Source: Flaveria trinervia (Eukaryota > Streptophyta > Magnoliopsida > Asterales > Asteraceae). Taken from it: a stretch of DNA of 64,000 nucleotides. A program made the translations under genes and the position numbers. Positions within the stretch are counted from its first letter, which is position 1; each line of letters opens with the position of its first letter. The stretch is taken from the NCBI GenBank assembly GCA_025506515.1, contig CM046444.1:75477624-75541623 (forward strand), given 5' to 3'. Below are positions 1 through 9,016 of this stretch, one piece after another. Below the pieces are notes generated by a model that was given only the letters and a program-made list of their open reading frames with translations, was not told the DNA's origin and ran no database searches.

Positions 1-1
1 T

Positions 2-1187
2 GCTTTCTTATATGGAGTGATTGATGAGGAGGTTTATGTCAAACAACCACCTGGTTTTGTAGATCCTGATCATCCTGATTATGTCTGCAAGCTTGACAAA
101 GCTCTCTATGGGCTGCATCAGGCACCCAGGAAGTGGTATGAGACACTGTCTGAGTATCTCTGTAAACATGGTTACAGGAGAGGTACTATAGATGGAACTC
201 TCTTCATCAAAGGACAAGGAAACGACATTCTGCTAGTTCAAGTATGTGGATGACATCATCTTTGGCTCAACCAATTCAAGGCTCTGCAAAGACTTTGAAA
301 AGCTGATGAAAGATAGATTTGAAATGAGTTCAATGGGAGAACTTAATTTCTTTCTGGGAATTCAAGTGAAGCAGGTTGAAGATGGCATTTTCATAAGTCA
401 GTCAAAGTATGTTCAAGATATACTCAAGAGGTTCAACATGACTGATTGTAAGACTGCTAAGACACCCATAGCCAGAAACCACTCCCTTGGTCCAGATCTT
501 GAGGGGGAGTGTGTAGATGAGCACTTATACAGGGCTATGATTGGGTCTCTTATGTATCTTACAGCTAGCAGGCCTGATATCATGTTTGCTACATGTATTT
601 GTGCAAGATATCAAGCTAATCCTAAGATGTCTCACTTAATCACTGTGAAAAGGATTTTAAGATACCTCAAAGGTGCTTCAACACTTGGTTTATGGTATCC
701 AAAGAATTCTAATTTCAATCTGTATGCCTATACAGACAGTGATTATGGTGGTTGCAACATGACTGCAAAGTCTACATCTGGGGGATGTCAATTTCTTGGT
801 GGAAGGGTTGTCTCATGGCAATGCAAGAAACAAACCTGTGTGTCTGCATCAACTGCTGAGGCTGAATACATTGCTGCTGCAAGCTGCTGTGCTCAAGTGC
901 TTTGGATTCAAAATCAGATGCTAGACTACGGATTTAACTTCAAAGAGACTCCTATCCACATAGACAACAACAGTGCTATCTCTATCACTGAGAACCCTGT
1001 GCAGCACTCAAGGACCAAACACATCAACATCAGGTATCATTTAATAAGAGATAACTATGAAAAGGGGTTAATTAAACTAGTCAAAGTTCACACAGATGAA
1101 CAATATGCTGATCTGTTCACAAAAGCTTTTGATGAACAGAGATTTAAGTATCTGATATCAGCTATTGGGATGATTAACTTTGAGTAG
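2..1187 (+). pseudogene. pol: Element A reverse transcriptase C-terminal half and RNase H (one frameshift)
   Basis: This is the end of a copia Pol polyprotein, which copies element RNA into DNA and degrades the RNA strand. Reading starts at base 2 with the RT segment SAFLYG-like to EVYVKQPPGF and LYGL. The catalytic YVDD lies at 243-254. A one-base loss just before it moves the frame, so residues before and after YVDD are in different frames (breaks near 243-253). The second segment runs to the stop at 1185-1187. RNase H signatures are TDSDYGG near 733-748, STAEAEY near 850, the HIDN segment near 957 and the C-terminal LFTKA near 1114. Apart from the single indel it is full length for its family. 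Counterpart in H: 57889-58770. Confidence 0.93.
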
Positions 1188-1334
1188 ATTTTTCTTAAAA
1201 CTAATTCTAATTATTTCTTCTTAAAATATGTGTGTCCTAAGTTGTCTAGTTCATCACTTTCATAAGCTCATGTTTTCTTTGAATGAAAAAACTCTTTTTG
1301 AAGACTTTCCTTGGATTCTTGAAAATTTCTGATA
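1188..1334 (+). other. AT-rich start of the pol-aORF spacer in A
   Basis: No ORF or recognised signal. It is the beginning of the 720-bp spacer separating the pol stop from the additional ORF. It aligns by eye with the same interval of H (about 57735-57888 on the other strand), so it belongs to the element and is not an insertion. Confidence 0.6.
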
Positions 1335-1660
1335 CTTCGGAAGATAACATTTTACCTTCGGAAGAAAAATATGTCTTCAAAATAAATGACTGTCTAAGAA
1401 ATTTTACCTTCGGAAGAAGTCAAAATTTATCTTCCGAAGCTTAAAATTCTTAACTTAGACACTTATTCATTTTTAAGGACTTTTTCCTTCCGAAGCAAAA
1501 ATTACTTTCGGAAGCTTTGTTCATTCTTATACAAAGCATCCAAAGTTTATTTCTCTTCCGAAGCATAAATCTTTAAGACTCTCAGGAAAATTCTTCCGAA
1601 GTCACTTTAGCTTCGGAAGCTTTTTCAATCAAACTTCCGAAGACAAATTACTTTCGGAAG
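1335..1660 (+). promoter_or_regulatory. Array of CTTCGGAAG/CTTCCGAAG motifs upstream of the aORF (A)
   Basis: Nine exact copies of the nine-base near-palindrome, in either orientation, begin at 1335, 1356, 1408, 1431, 1487, 1555, 1593, 1611 and 1634. Two variants with an extra T occur at 1505 and 1651. Spacing is irregular, so it is not a tandem array. The same motif occurs six times in the A 3' LTR (5857-6014), five times in the H LTR, and five times exactly plus variants in the matching spacer of H. Clustering just upstream of a TATA box suggests a transcription-factor binding cluster; that role is inference. Confidence 0.6.
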
Positions 1661-1739
1661 CTTTTCGAATTCCAAGAAAACTACTTTTTGAGCAAAAAGG
1701 TAAACTACTTTTTCAGAGGTGGGACCGACATACGGATTT

Positions 1740-1909
1740 CAAAGTTTATCCTCTTTCATTAAACTTTATCTGAAATCCTTCTCTCTCATATAAACCCAAC
1801 GGTTTCCCCCTTCTTCTATCATCTGCTTTTCTTCCATACCTAAAACCCAAAGCTTTCTCTCTGAAATTTCCTTCCCATTCTTTTCTCTTCATCTCTGAGC
1901 TACCTCACA
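1740..1909 (+). promoter_or_regulatory. Putative internal promoter and leader of the A aORF
   Basis: A TATA box (TATAAA at 1789-1794, within CTCATATAAACC) lies 116 bp before the ATG at 1910. It is followed by a strongly pyrimidine-rich leader, as in many plant genes. H has the same arrangement on the minus strand: TATA at 57294-57299, ATG at 57181, 113 bp apart, with similar flanking sequence. Conservation of the TATA box, its spacing and the CT-rich leader between two copies supports an internal promoter giving the aORF its own transcript. No transcript evidence is available here. Confidence 0.5.
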
Positions 1910-2662
1910 ATGGCTGACCTTACACACAGAAATGATCCTCACTTTGCCATGCAGCTACACAGACAACACAATCAGGTTGCTCTGTTATGCTCTGACAAAG
2001 ATCCTCATTTCTCAGAGGTTTGCCGTTTCTTGTCTTTGTCTCACTACTTCACCTCCCTAACCATTGATCCTCCTCTATATGAGGATCATTTGCTTGAATT
2101 CTGGAAGACCTGCCAAGAGGTCATTATGGATGGGGAGAAGGCACTGTCTGCCACAGTGCAGGGGAGAACAATTTTCATCACTCCGGCCATCATCAACCGA
2201 CATCTTCTGGATGATGAAGCAGGTGAAGTGTTCTTTCCAAAAGAAGCGGTTAATCATTCCTTCGAGCAGATGGGCTATGAAGGAGATTTCTCTGTAAAGA
2301 CCTTCAGGAAAGGGAAGGTCTCATCCCAGTGGAAATACCTGCTCCATGTGGTTATCCACAGCTTATCAAACAAGCATGGTGGATGGGACCAGATTCCTGA
2401 GGATCTCTCCTTTATAGTTCATGGGATGGTTCAGGGGGTCAAGTTCAGGTATTCACAATTTGTTTATACTAATTTACTTGCAAACTTAGACTCCTTAGAA
2501 TATTACATGTTTCCTAGATATGTTCAACACATTCTTAACTGTGAACTGGGCTCACAGTTGAGGGAAACAGGCAATATTCTTAAACTGGGACAGATGAAGC
2601 CCGGCATCTTTAAAATTATGAAGAAGCCAACTGTAGGCTTCTCAGGGGTAGAAACAGCCTAG
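1910..2662 (+). pseudogene. A aORF segment 1: conserved N-terminal domain
   Basis: This 250-codon segment begins at the ATG after the putative internal promoter. The first ~235 residues form a compact domain: FLSLSHYF near residue 40, an FW motif near 64, an ITPAIINRHL segment, an FEQMGYEG segment, a WKYLLH-containing helix, SNKHGGWD, and YYMFPRYVQHIL near 200. The same motif order occurs in D (20883-21570) and H. From memory, uncharacterised proteins of this type are common in Asteraceae genomes, but no biochemical function is known to me. I see no signal peptide or membrane span. A one-base loss near 2655 ends the frame at 2662; reading continues in the frame of the next segment. Confidence 0.75.
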
Positions 2663-2663
2663 T

Positions 2664-3732
2664 CCCAAAAATGTTAGAGCTCATTGCTCAAGGTGACAAC
2701 ATAGCAGTCCAAGCTAGTGTTGAACCCACACCTACTGCTCTCCTACCCTCTTCACAACCTCCAATATTCATCACCTACAAAAGAAAATCCCAACGAACCC
2801 CTGCTCAGGCTATTGAGTCTGTGCAGGCCCCCAAATACTCAACCTTACAGGAAGAAGTGGACTCCAGAGCTCCCACTTCTCCTGAGGAGCAAACCACTCC
2901 CATTACTTTACCTATCAGGGCTGAGGTTCCTCAAGCTCAACCTGATGAGCTCATTAGCCCAACAACTGTAAGCCTTCACTCTGAGTCTCAACACTCAAGT
3001 GAACAACCTTCAGGGGATAGCTACCATCCCCAGCCTTTGGATCTAAACCAACCAATTCCCAACCTATCCTTTTACACTGATGAAGACTTAGGATTCAGTG
3101 AGTACCATGAGTCTCTCTTCTCCTCCCCTACTCAAAGAGAGATGAGTACCTCTGACTCTCCTCAGTCTATCCCTCATCAGTCACCTATTACTGAGGTGGA
3201 CACATCTGAACCTGTTCAGGATGTCCATATGGAAGAGGCTCTCACTTTTGAAAGTGATTACATCATTAAGACCTCAACCATGGCAACTCAGCCCATTGGC
3301 ATCTTAACTGAGGTTGCCAGTGAGCAGAGGAAAACCAGCAGCCAAGAAACTCAAGCTGGTGGTGAGAGAAGGGACTTTGGTCCAATCCTCTCATCCCCCA
3401 GTGATTCTTCTGATGAAGATGAGGGGAATTTGAGACTAAAGGTACAAAAATTGTCACAAACATGCACCTATCTAGTCTCTAAGGTTAGTCACTTGGAATC
3501 TCAGGTGACTACCCTGCAAAACAGGGTCAATGATCAGCAACTCCAGATTTCATATCTGCAGGAAAAACTAGCTGGGAGACCTTTAAGGAGAGCTCAACCA
3601 GGAACACAAGAACCTGTGGAAGTGATTGATTTATCCTCCAGCTCACCTATGCAAGTGGGTGATGCTACCAAAAAGGGGAGAATGTTATCACAACCACAGA
3701 ACCTGGGAGTTCTTCAAAGAGAATGGACATAG
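2664..3732 (+). pseudogene. A aORF segment 2: Pro/Ser/Gln-rich linker, coiled coil, SIM-like motif
   Basis: This continues segment 1 after a one-base frame change (longest ATG-started frame 2671-3732, 353 codons). The first ~240 codons are rich in P, S, Q, E and T and look disordered. A heptad-patterned stretch at about 3427-3590 (LRLKVQKL to LQEKLAG) is a probable coiled coil, suggesting oligomerisation. At 3616-3645 comes VEVIDLSSSS, a close match to the classical SUMO-interaction motif (hydrophobic V-x-V-I-D-L core followed by serines). H keeps it as VDVIDLSS at 55452-55474. A one-base loss near 3683 in a G run moves the frame, giving the stop at 3732. Confidence 0.7.
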
Positions 3733-4778
3733 AGGACTCACCATCCTCACTTGCTGTTGTGCATTCTCAGCAACTTCCTCAAGTTCACATTAATGTGGAC
3801 TCTATAGACTCTCTCATCAGGAGTCTCTTTGAGGAAGGTATACCAAGGGCTGTCTCATCTCCACCACATGGAACTGGCAACTACATCATCAGATGGAGGT
3901 ATGATGATGACAGAAGAGCCCTCATACTTCACAGAGTTCAAGGTCAACAAGAAGTCTTTCAGTTCCAAAGCCTGAGCTTCTATGAAGGACTGGATTTAGT
4001 CAACATGCCACTTGTCAATCCAAGCAAATCTAGACAAGCTGACAGGCTGGCTCAAAGAATCCAAGACAGGATCCTTGCAGAGTTCTCTCTAAGAAGGAGA
4101 CTTAGGCAATCAGGCAATGTCATCGGTCAACTGGATGTTGAGGTGGACCCTAAGATTAGTTTCATAGGGGAAACCTTGGCTGAAGGCCCAGTGGCAGAAC
4201 CTGAGACCCTTGTCTCACCATCAACAACTGCTGCAGAGGTCCAAACTCCATCTGAGACACCTGCTGGTGAAGGTGTTTCTCAGCCTCTCTCTGGCCAGAG
4301 CATGGAAGCTACACCAAGCAATGAAGGCCAAGCCTCAATCCACCCTGAGTCACAAAGGTCTGTTGGTGACAAAGGGAAAAGGATAATGACTCCTGAGGAA
4401 ATTGAGGAGGAAGAGAGAGAGAGGAAAAGGAGGCTAAGGGGAGAAAGTTCTTCTGGGTCATCAAAATTCATGCAAGCTGCAATCAGGGCTGCCCCCAGAC
4501 CAAATACTCAAAATGATGAACAAAGGGCAGTCAGGATTAATTATTTACAGACCAGGAACTATGATGTTGATGAAATCATCTCCCTCCCCTTAGAAGAGTT
4601 GAATGAACTGGCTGACATGGAAGTGTCAAGAGAGATTAAGGAGAAAGAGGATGCAAGGTTACTTCTCCAATTCAAAGAGGAGAGAGACAGAAAAGACTTC
4701 ACAAGCATACTCCCACTCTCTCTCCAGTTCAAGAAAGTCCTGCACAGGAAGATGTGGCTCCACAAGAACCTCAGGTAG
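3723..4778 (+). pseudogene. A aORF segment 3: W-x-Y module and helical repeat 1
   Basis: This continues the aORF in a third frame; the ATG at 3723 is internal and not a true start. At about 3880-3960 there is a module IIRWRYDDD...LHRVQG that resembles the module at the aORF C-terminus (segment 5) and one in D (about 23566-23650). A lysine/glutamate-rich stretch lies at about 4380-4440. Helical repeat 1 begins at 4533: pattern INYL, then N-Y, then SLPLEELNEL and a charged helix. A frame change between about 4700 and 4740 gives the stop at 4778. H keeps all of this at 55090-54740 and 54540-54420. Confidence 0.7.
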
Positions 4779-5440
4779 ATAAAGAAGAGGATAGAATCAA
4801 AATGATAAACTACCTGAGTGCCACAGGCTTCTATCAGGCAAATACACTTCTTCCCCTGTCCTATGACTTCATTGAGTTCGAGTACTTAAAGCAACTTGAG
4901 CTTGAGTTAGTCAAAGAAAGAAAAACAACCAAAAGGAAGCTAAGGGAAGAAGCTGCAAAGTCAAGAACCATCATTCAAAAGAATGCAAAGAAGTCTGCTG
5001 ACAGACAAAGAATGATGAGCTTCTTGAAGTCATATGGATTCTCCGGAAGGAGACTTGGTCCCATGTCTCTATCTACAATGGATGAGCATATAAGGGTAAT
5101 CAAGCAGAAGATTAAAAGTGGTGAACTCATTGACTTGCACTCTCTTCCAAGTCAAGTCCCACCTGAAGTGGAGGTCAAGTTTGAACAACCAGAGACACCT
5201 GAACCAGAACCTCCAGCTGAGCCTCAGCAAACTTCATCTTCTGATCCAAGACAGGGTCAAACTCCCTCTCCTTCTGAACCTGTGAGGGAGGAACACCCAA
5301 CTGAGAAAGACACTGATGATCAACATGGTGCTGCAGACCAGTCTTCTCAGTTAAAGACATTAAAGAGGAAGAAGAAAATGGCCTCTAAACCAAAGACTAA
5401 AAAGAAAGCCAAAGTCATCTACCTCTACACCCCAGGCTGA
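4754..5440 (+). pseudogene. A aORF segment 4: helical repeats 2 and 3, lysine-rich stretch
   Basis: The first ATG-started frame here begins inside the protein. Helical repeat 2 begins near 4799 (INYLSATGFY, then LPLSYDFIEFEYL) and repeat 3 at 5009 (MMSFLKSYGF, then GPMSLSTMDEHI). With repeat 1 they share the pattern (Y/F)L-x3-(G/N)(F/Y)-x4-(L/I)-x2-(L/M)S/P followed by an acidic-aliphatic helix. A P/E/Q/S-rich region follows, then a strongly basic stretch at 5361-5413 (LKRKKK...KPKTKKKAK) that fits a nuclear localisation signal. The frame is lost near 5415-5420, giving the stop at 5438-5440. Confidence 0.7.
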
Positions 5441-5732
5441 ATCAGATCAACCTGAGGAAGTGCATGATGAGGCAGCCCAATCAACTCCTATGCAAGTGGC
5501 TCCTCTAGCAACCGAGACACCCATCTTATCCTGGACTTACTCTACCAATCCAGAAAGATGGAATGTTATCAGAGATCAAGGTGTTGAAAATGTCTACTCA
5601 TGGCAAGACATAATCAACTTACCTCTGCATGATCTCTTTGAAATGAGAAGATACTATGAGAGTCTTGATGATCCTGACCATCAAATGAAGAAAGGGATGG
5701 TCTTGATTATTCTGAAGACTACAAACATTTAA
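5441..5732 (+). pseudogene. A aORF segment 5: C-terminal W-x-Y module
   Basis: The open frame resumes with no own start (the first ATG-like codon in frame is GTG at 5460) and ends at TAA 5730-5732, just before the polypurine tract. It holds ILSWTY...RWNVIRDQG...YSWQDI followed by LPLHDLFEMRRYY, a second copy of the W-x-Y module seen in segment 3. H has the equivalent at 53629-53423. Taken together, segments 1-5 correspond to a protein of roughly 1,275 residues, far longer than most accessory proteins of plant copia elements. Confidence 0.7.
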
Positions 5733-5761
5733 AGATCTTCTAAGTGTTTTGGTAGCATCAG

Positions 5762-5774
5762 CCTAGGGGGAGTT
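5762..5774 (+). promoter_or_regulatory. Polypurine tract of element A
   Basis: The purine-rich CTAGGGGGAGTT immediately precedes the LTR start TGTAAGG, as expected for the plus-strand primer of reverse transcription. The same sequence lies at the matching place in H (53317-53329, minus strand). Confidence 0.8.
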
Positions 5775-6565
5775 TGTAAGGATTCCTGAAGTCTGATGCA
5801 ACCCAAAACTGCCTAAGTGTTTCAGCAACATGCACTAAGTACTGAAGTGAAGAATGCTTCGGAAGAATTACACAAAGCATTAGAAAATACTCTAAGTGTA
5901 ATATCTTCCGAAGCCAAGACCAATATCTTCCGAAGCCTAACATGAAGTCTTCCGAAGCTTGAAGAGACAAAGTCTTCCGAAGCTTCAACCTATGAAGACA
6001 GATTTCTTCCGAAGACTTTTAGTACACATGCTTTATCTGATGTACTGTTCCATAAAGCACCTTTTCCGCTGCGTCTCTGATAAGTCACCAACTTACAAGA
6101 GTTGGTGAAAAGGTCCATGCTTTTGGTAACTGTACATTGAGGTCTTGAGTCTGAAACTTTCCACTTTATGTACTTTATCCTTTTTGTAATGTATAAGGAT
6201 GTGAGCTATGGCATGTCATAGTCACAAGGTCAAAAGGCAGATATGCCTTTTGATCCTACAATTGATTTTGTTAGTGTCTAGTCAATTGTATCCAGCTGGC
6301 TTTCATAGTATAGCCGGCTGTAGGTTGTAGTATAAGTATTCCAAGTTCTTGTATCTTTCCATATGCTTTGTAACACTTGTAAAAGAACTTGAGAAAACAA
6401 TATACTGCTCCCTTGAAAACTATACTCTCTTGTTCTGTCTCTTGCTTTACTTGTGTTCTCTGCATCACCTTTGGTTACCTAGTTCACTGTTTGATTAAGT
6501 TTTAGTTAATCTCCTCATTGTGTTGTTGTGTTGTAATTGTGTTCAAGCCCTTGAACGATCCTGCA
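5775..6565 (+). repeat. 3' LTR of element A (791 bp)
   Basis: Boundaries were set by comparison with the H LTR (52524-53316, minus). Both begin TGTA, end with GATCCT(G/A)CA and are followed by unrelated DNA. Six CTTCCGAAG/CTTCGGAAG copies (5857, 5905, 5927, 5949, 5974, 6006) lie in the 5' part, the expected U3 enhancer region. The matching 5' LTR is outside the window, so the target duplication cannot be confirmed. Confidence 0.88.
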
Positions 6566-8116
6566 ATGCTTGCACCGTGATTAGTATCATATTGATGAAA
6601 TATATTGGATTGGATGCCAGCACACTTGTGTGTGTTACTTTCCCAAAAGGTAAACTTCATTTTTGTAGAACTTTTGGTGTGATGACTTGTTGCTGCCTTG
6701 GAATGTAGATCATGTAGAATGATTGTGGATGATGTTTGTGAGATAGAACTGTGTATTAAGTTTTTTTATGGATTTTTGGTTTATCATGTAGGAAAGTATA
6801 TTTTTGTTGATCGTACATGATAATGATTATGCTAGTGATAGGAGATCTGTTGGGATTGCAACTGATGGTCAATGTGTATGTTGGTTGGAATGAACTAAAT
6901 GAATGCATGGATTATGATTGTCTACACGCTTGCCATCTAGGCCCCTACTTTGTAGGATTGGCAGGGAATTCAAATGAAGTCGTGAGTGGCTTCCACATGG
7001 CATTTGATGCATGCATTTAGCTTCGCGTATTATTATTTTTTGGATAGTATTTATTCATATCATTAAGCATAAGATTCTTAGATTTGCATCTGTAGATGAT
7101 CTAATGTGGCATGATGACTTAGTTAGTAACCTAGGTTGATAATTTGATATACATGTATAAATTGCAATGATACTCTTGTATTTAAGCTATCATATGTGAT
7201 TAAACTATATTTCACTAATATATCACCAATGGGTCCAACGGTCAGACTATGTTAACCTATTATTCATTAACGGTTCATGTGTACCCATACTTATGTCTCT
7301 TTTGTGTTCTATTGTAACCTTTGAAGGATTGTCTTTTGCCTCTATCAGTCTCCTTTTTCCTATCATTACACACAGGTGAGTTCATGCCCCTTTATTTTAT
7401 AAACTCTGTTCTGGGGCAGGACATACTTATATAAGTTGTGTATGTTTCACATGTGCTTAATACCTTGAAAGTCTTCATTCTTTCGGATCGTTAATAATGC
7501 TAACAGCAGGAAATCTTTGGTAGTACTACTAGGTGTGAGGAGCCCCCCTGGACTCGAGGTCAAACGGATGCAATTATGGTCCTAAACACAAACATCGTCA
7601 TGACGAGGTATGTCGTGGTGGGAGGCATCAACACACCGTCAGCTTCGATCGCGAATCACTAGGTTACTACTTGAATATAGACTAGCTATCTTATTCAATA
7701 CAATTCTAGTGTTATACAACTGTTAAATTTATATTAACGCAAACTCTTGAACTCACCAACCATTGTGTTGACATTTTTAGTATGCTATTCTTAGGTCGTT
7801 AACTCAGCTTGCGATTAGGAGCACAACACGGGTCCAACATGTATCCTAAGGCTTTATTTTGTAGACAAGTTGTTTATCTTTTATATATGGGGTTTGAACA
7901 TTAGGATGGCGCGTGTTTGCCATATTATGCATTCATTTACTTTGGGTTTGTCTTATTTTACAAAATGCTTCCGCATGGTTTTTAAACTTTTGAATTTTGG
8001 TTGGTTTTATTTTGAGTGTGGCATATAGTGTCGTTCTGAGTAACTAGTGACTGTGATACTGGTTTGGTCACACGCCATGCGGTAAAACTCCGTGCGTGGA
8101 TTTTGAGGGTGTAACA
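6566..8116 (+). repeat. 5' LTR of element G, 3' portion only
   Basis: Sequence from about 6574 aligns by eye with the G 3' LTR from about 30990 and with the F LTRs. It ends GGGTGTAACA at 8116, followed by the primer site. Insertion of A removed or displaced the first ~1 kb. Two short ATG-started frames here (6520-6708, 6817-7020) are not conserved in the other LTR copies and are not called as genes. Confidence 0.85.
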
Positions 8117-8546
8117 GATTGGTATCAGAGCCATTGGTTATACGGAACTAGGTTGCATACACACTAGTCTATAACCGCACACAGTTAGTTAGTTTCTCAT
8201 GCTTATCCCTTTTACTATATACTCATTGGCATACATATCACATACACTACGGTATGGTATTATCATCATTTTCATCCCCTGTTTGGCACGCACCGGGAAG
8301 AGAACCCGAGGTTCCTATTATTCATTCGTCATCTACGAGTTATGGTTCTAGACTTCCCGTACTTATACCTTATGTGTACCTTATGGGATAGCCTATGATA
8401 GAATGGGACATGAGTAATTTTGATTAGGATGCTAGAAAAGGAGGGTGTTTCACATACGAACCCTAGTGTGATTAGAGACCCCATAGTATACCCCTATCCT
8501 GCATACCTCATAGGGCTATTGCTGCTTTAGTGGATTCACAAGATCG
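8117..8546 (+). other. G primer-binding site and untranslated leader
   Basis: TGGTATCAGAGC at 8120-8131 is complementary to the 3' end of plant initiator methionine tRNA and starts four bases after the LTR. The following ~400 bp match the F leader at first (TATACGGAACTAGGTTGCATACA-type sequence). They contain no convincing ORF and end at the D junction. Confidence 0.8.
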
Positions 8547-8616
8547 ACTGCAATGAGTGGTCTAGGAGAAATTTAAAAGGTGGGATGCATGACAAGAGCA
8601 CAACAACAAAGTGTAT
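8547..8616 (+). repeat. 70-bp flank duplication, left copy (around D)
   Basis: Begins ACTGCAATGAGTGG and ends AAAGTGTAT. A ~90% identical copy stands at 25439-25509 directly after the D 3' LTR. It is G sequence present on both sides of D, far longer than the 5-bp duplication normally made by copia integrase. Confidence 0.8.
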
Positions 8617-9014
8617 AATAAATAATCAAGAACACACTAACAAAAACGCAATTATGAATATATGTATTTCATTAAAATATGTTAATGATAACAAAATAAT
8701 GAATGAATGATATCAAAGTTTGTTATGATGTGACGGCTACTAGGGTTTGATTGAGAGACGGTGATTGTTATATTGCTATTTATAGGTCTAGATTAACAAA
8801 CTTTGATATCATTCATTCATTATTTTATAATCATTAACATATTTTAATGAAATACATATTACTCATTAATTGCGTTTCTGTTAGTGTGTTCTTGATTTTT
8901 TATTGATGATTAAAGTTCTTACAAACAATTAAACCAAATTAACGTTGATTCCGCAAACATTAACTTGTCATCAACTGACACTGATAATTCCTGTTTGTGA
9001 TCCTTAGATTCACA
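8617..9014 (+). repeat. D 5' LTR, rearranged into an inverted duplication (hairpin)
   Basis: 8617-8782 is the reverse complement of 25164-25328 of the D 3' LTR. 8795-9014 is direct LTR sequence ending CTTAGATTCACA. A short piece of LTR start (TATAGGTCTAGATTA, as at 24519-24534) joins the two. The result is a palindrome with arms 8617-8724 and 8795-8904 (about 108 bp, over 85% complementary by eye) and a ~70-nt loop. The first ~700 bp of the normal LTR are missing, including the CTACGGAAG array. Confidence 0.8.
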
Positions 9015-9016
9015 GG

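Larger units (their letters stand above)
1..6565 (+). mobile_element. Element A: Sirevirus-like Ty1/copia retrotransposon, 3' portion
   Basis: The window opens inside RT and continues through RNase H, a 720-bp spacer, a ~3.8-kb additional ORF, a polypurine tract and a 791-bp 3' LTR. The order RT before RNase H, the YVDD catalytic box and the TDSD RNase H motif are Ty1/copia features. A large ORF between pol and the 3' LTR is characteristic of the Sirevirus lineage. Gag, protease, integrase and the 5' LTR lie upstream of the window. The LTR ends at 6565, where sequence of the 5' LTR of gypsy element G resumes, so A is inserted in G. H is a second copy of this family on the opposite strand and supports the boundaries. 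Confidence 0.9.

Noticed and set aside
1910..5732. The aORF as a retroviral-type envelope gene
   Set aside because: The position fits, but I see no signal peptide, membrane anchor or furin-like site, and the features seen point to the nucleus. Kept as an accessory ORF of unknown function.
6520..7020. Two short plus-strand ORFs in the A LTR/G LTR junction region
   Set aside because: One crosses the element junction, the other is not kept in the other gypsy LTR copies.
8617..8904. Inverted repeat as a MITE or terminal-inverted-repeat DNA transposon
   Set aside because: Both arms and the loop are pieces of the D LTR, and there is no independent target duplication.
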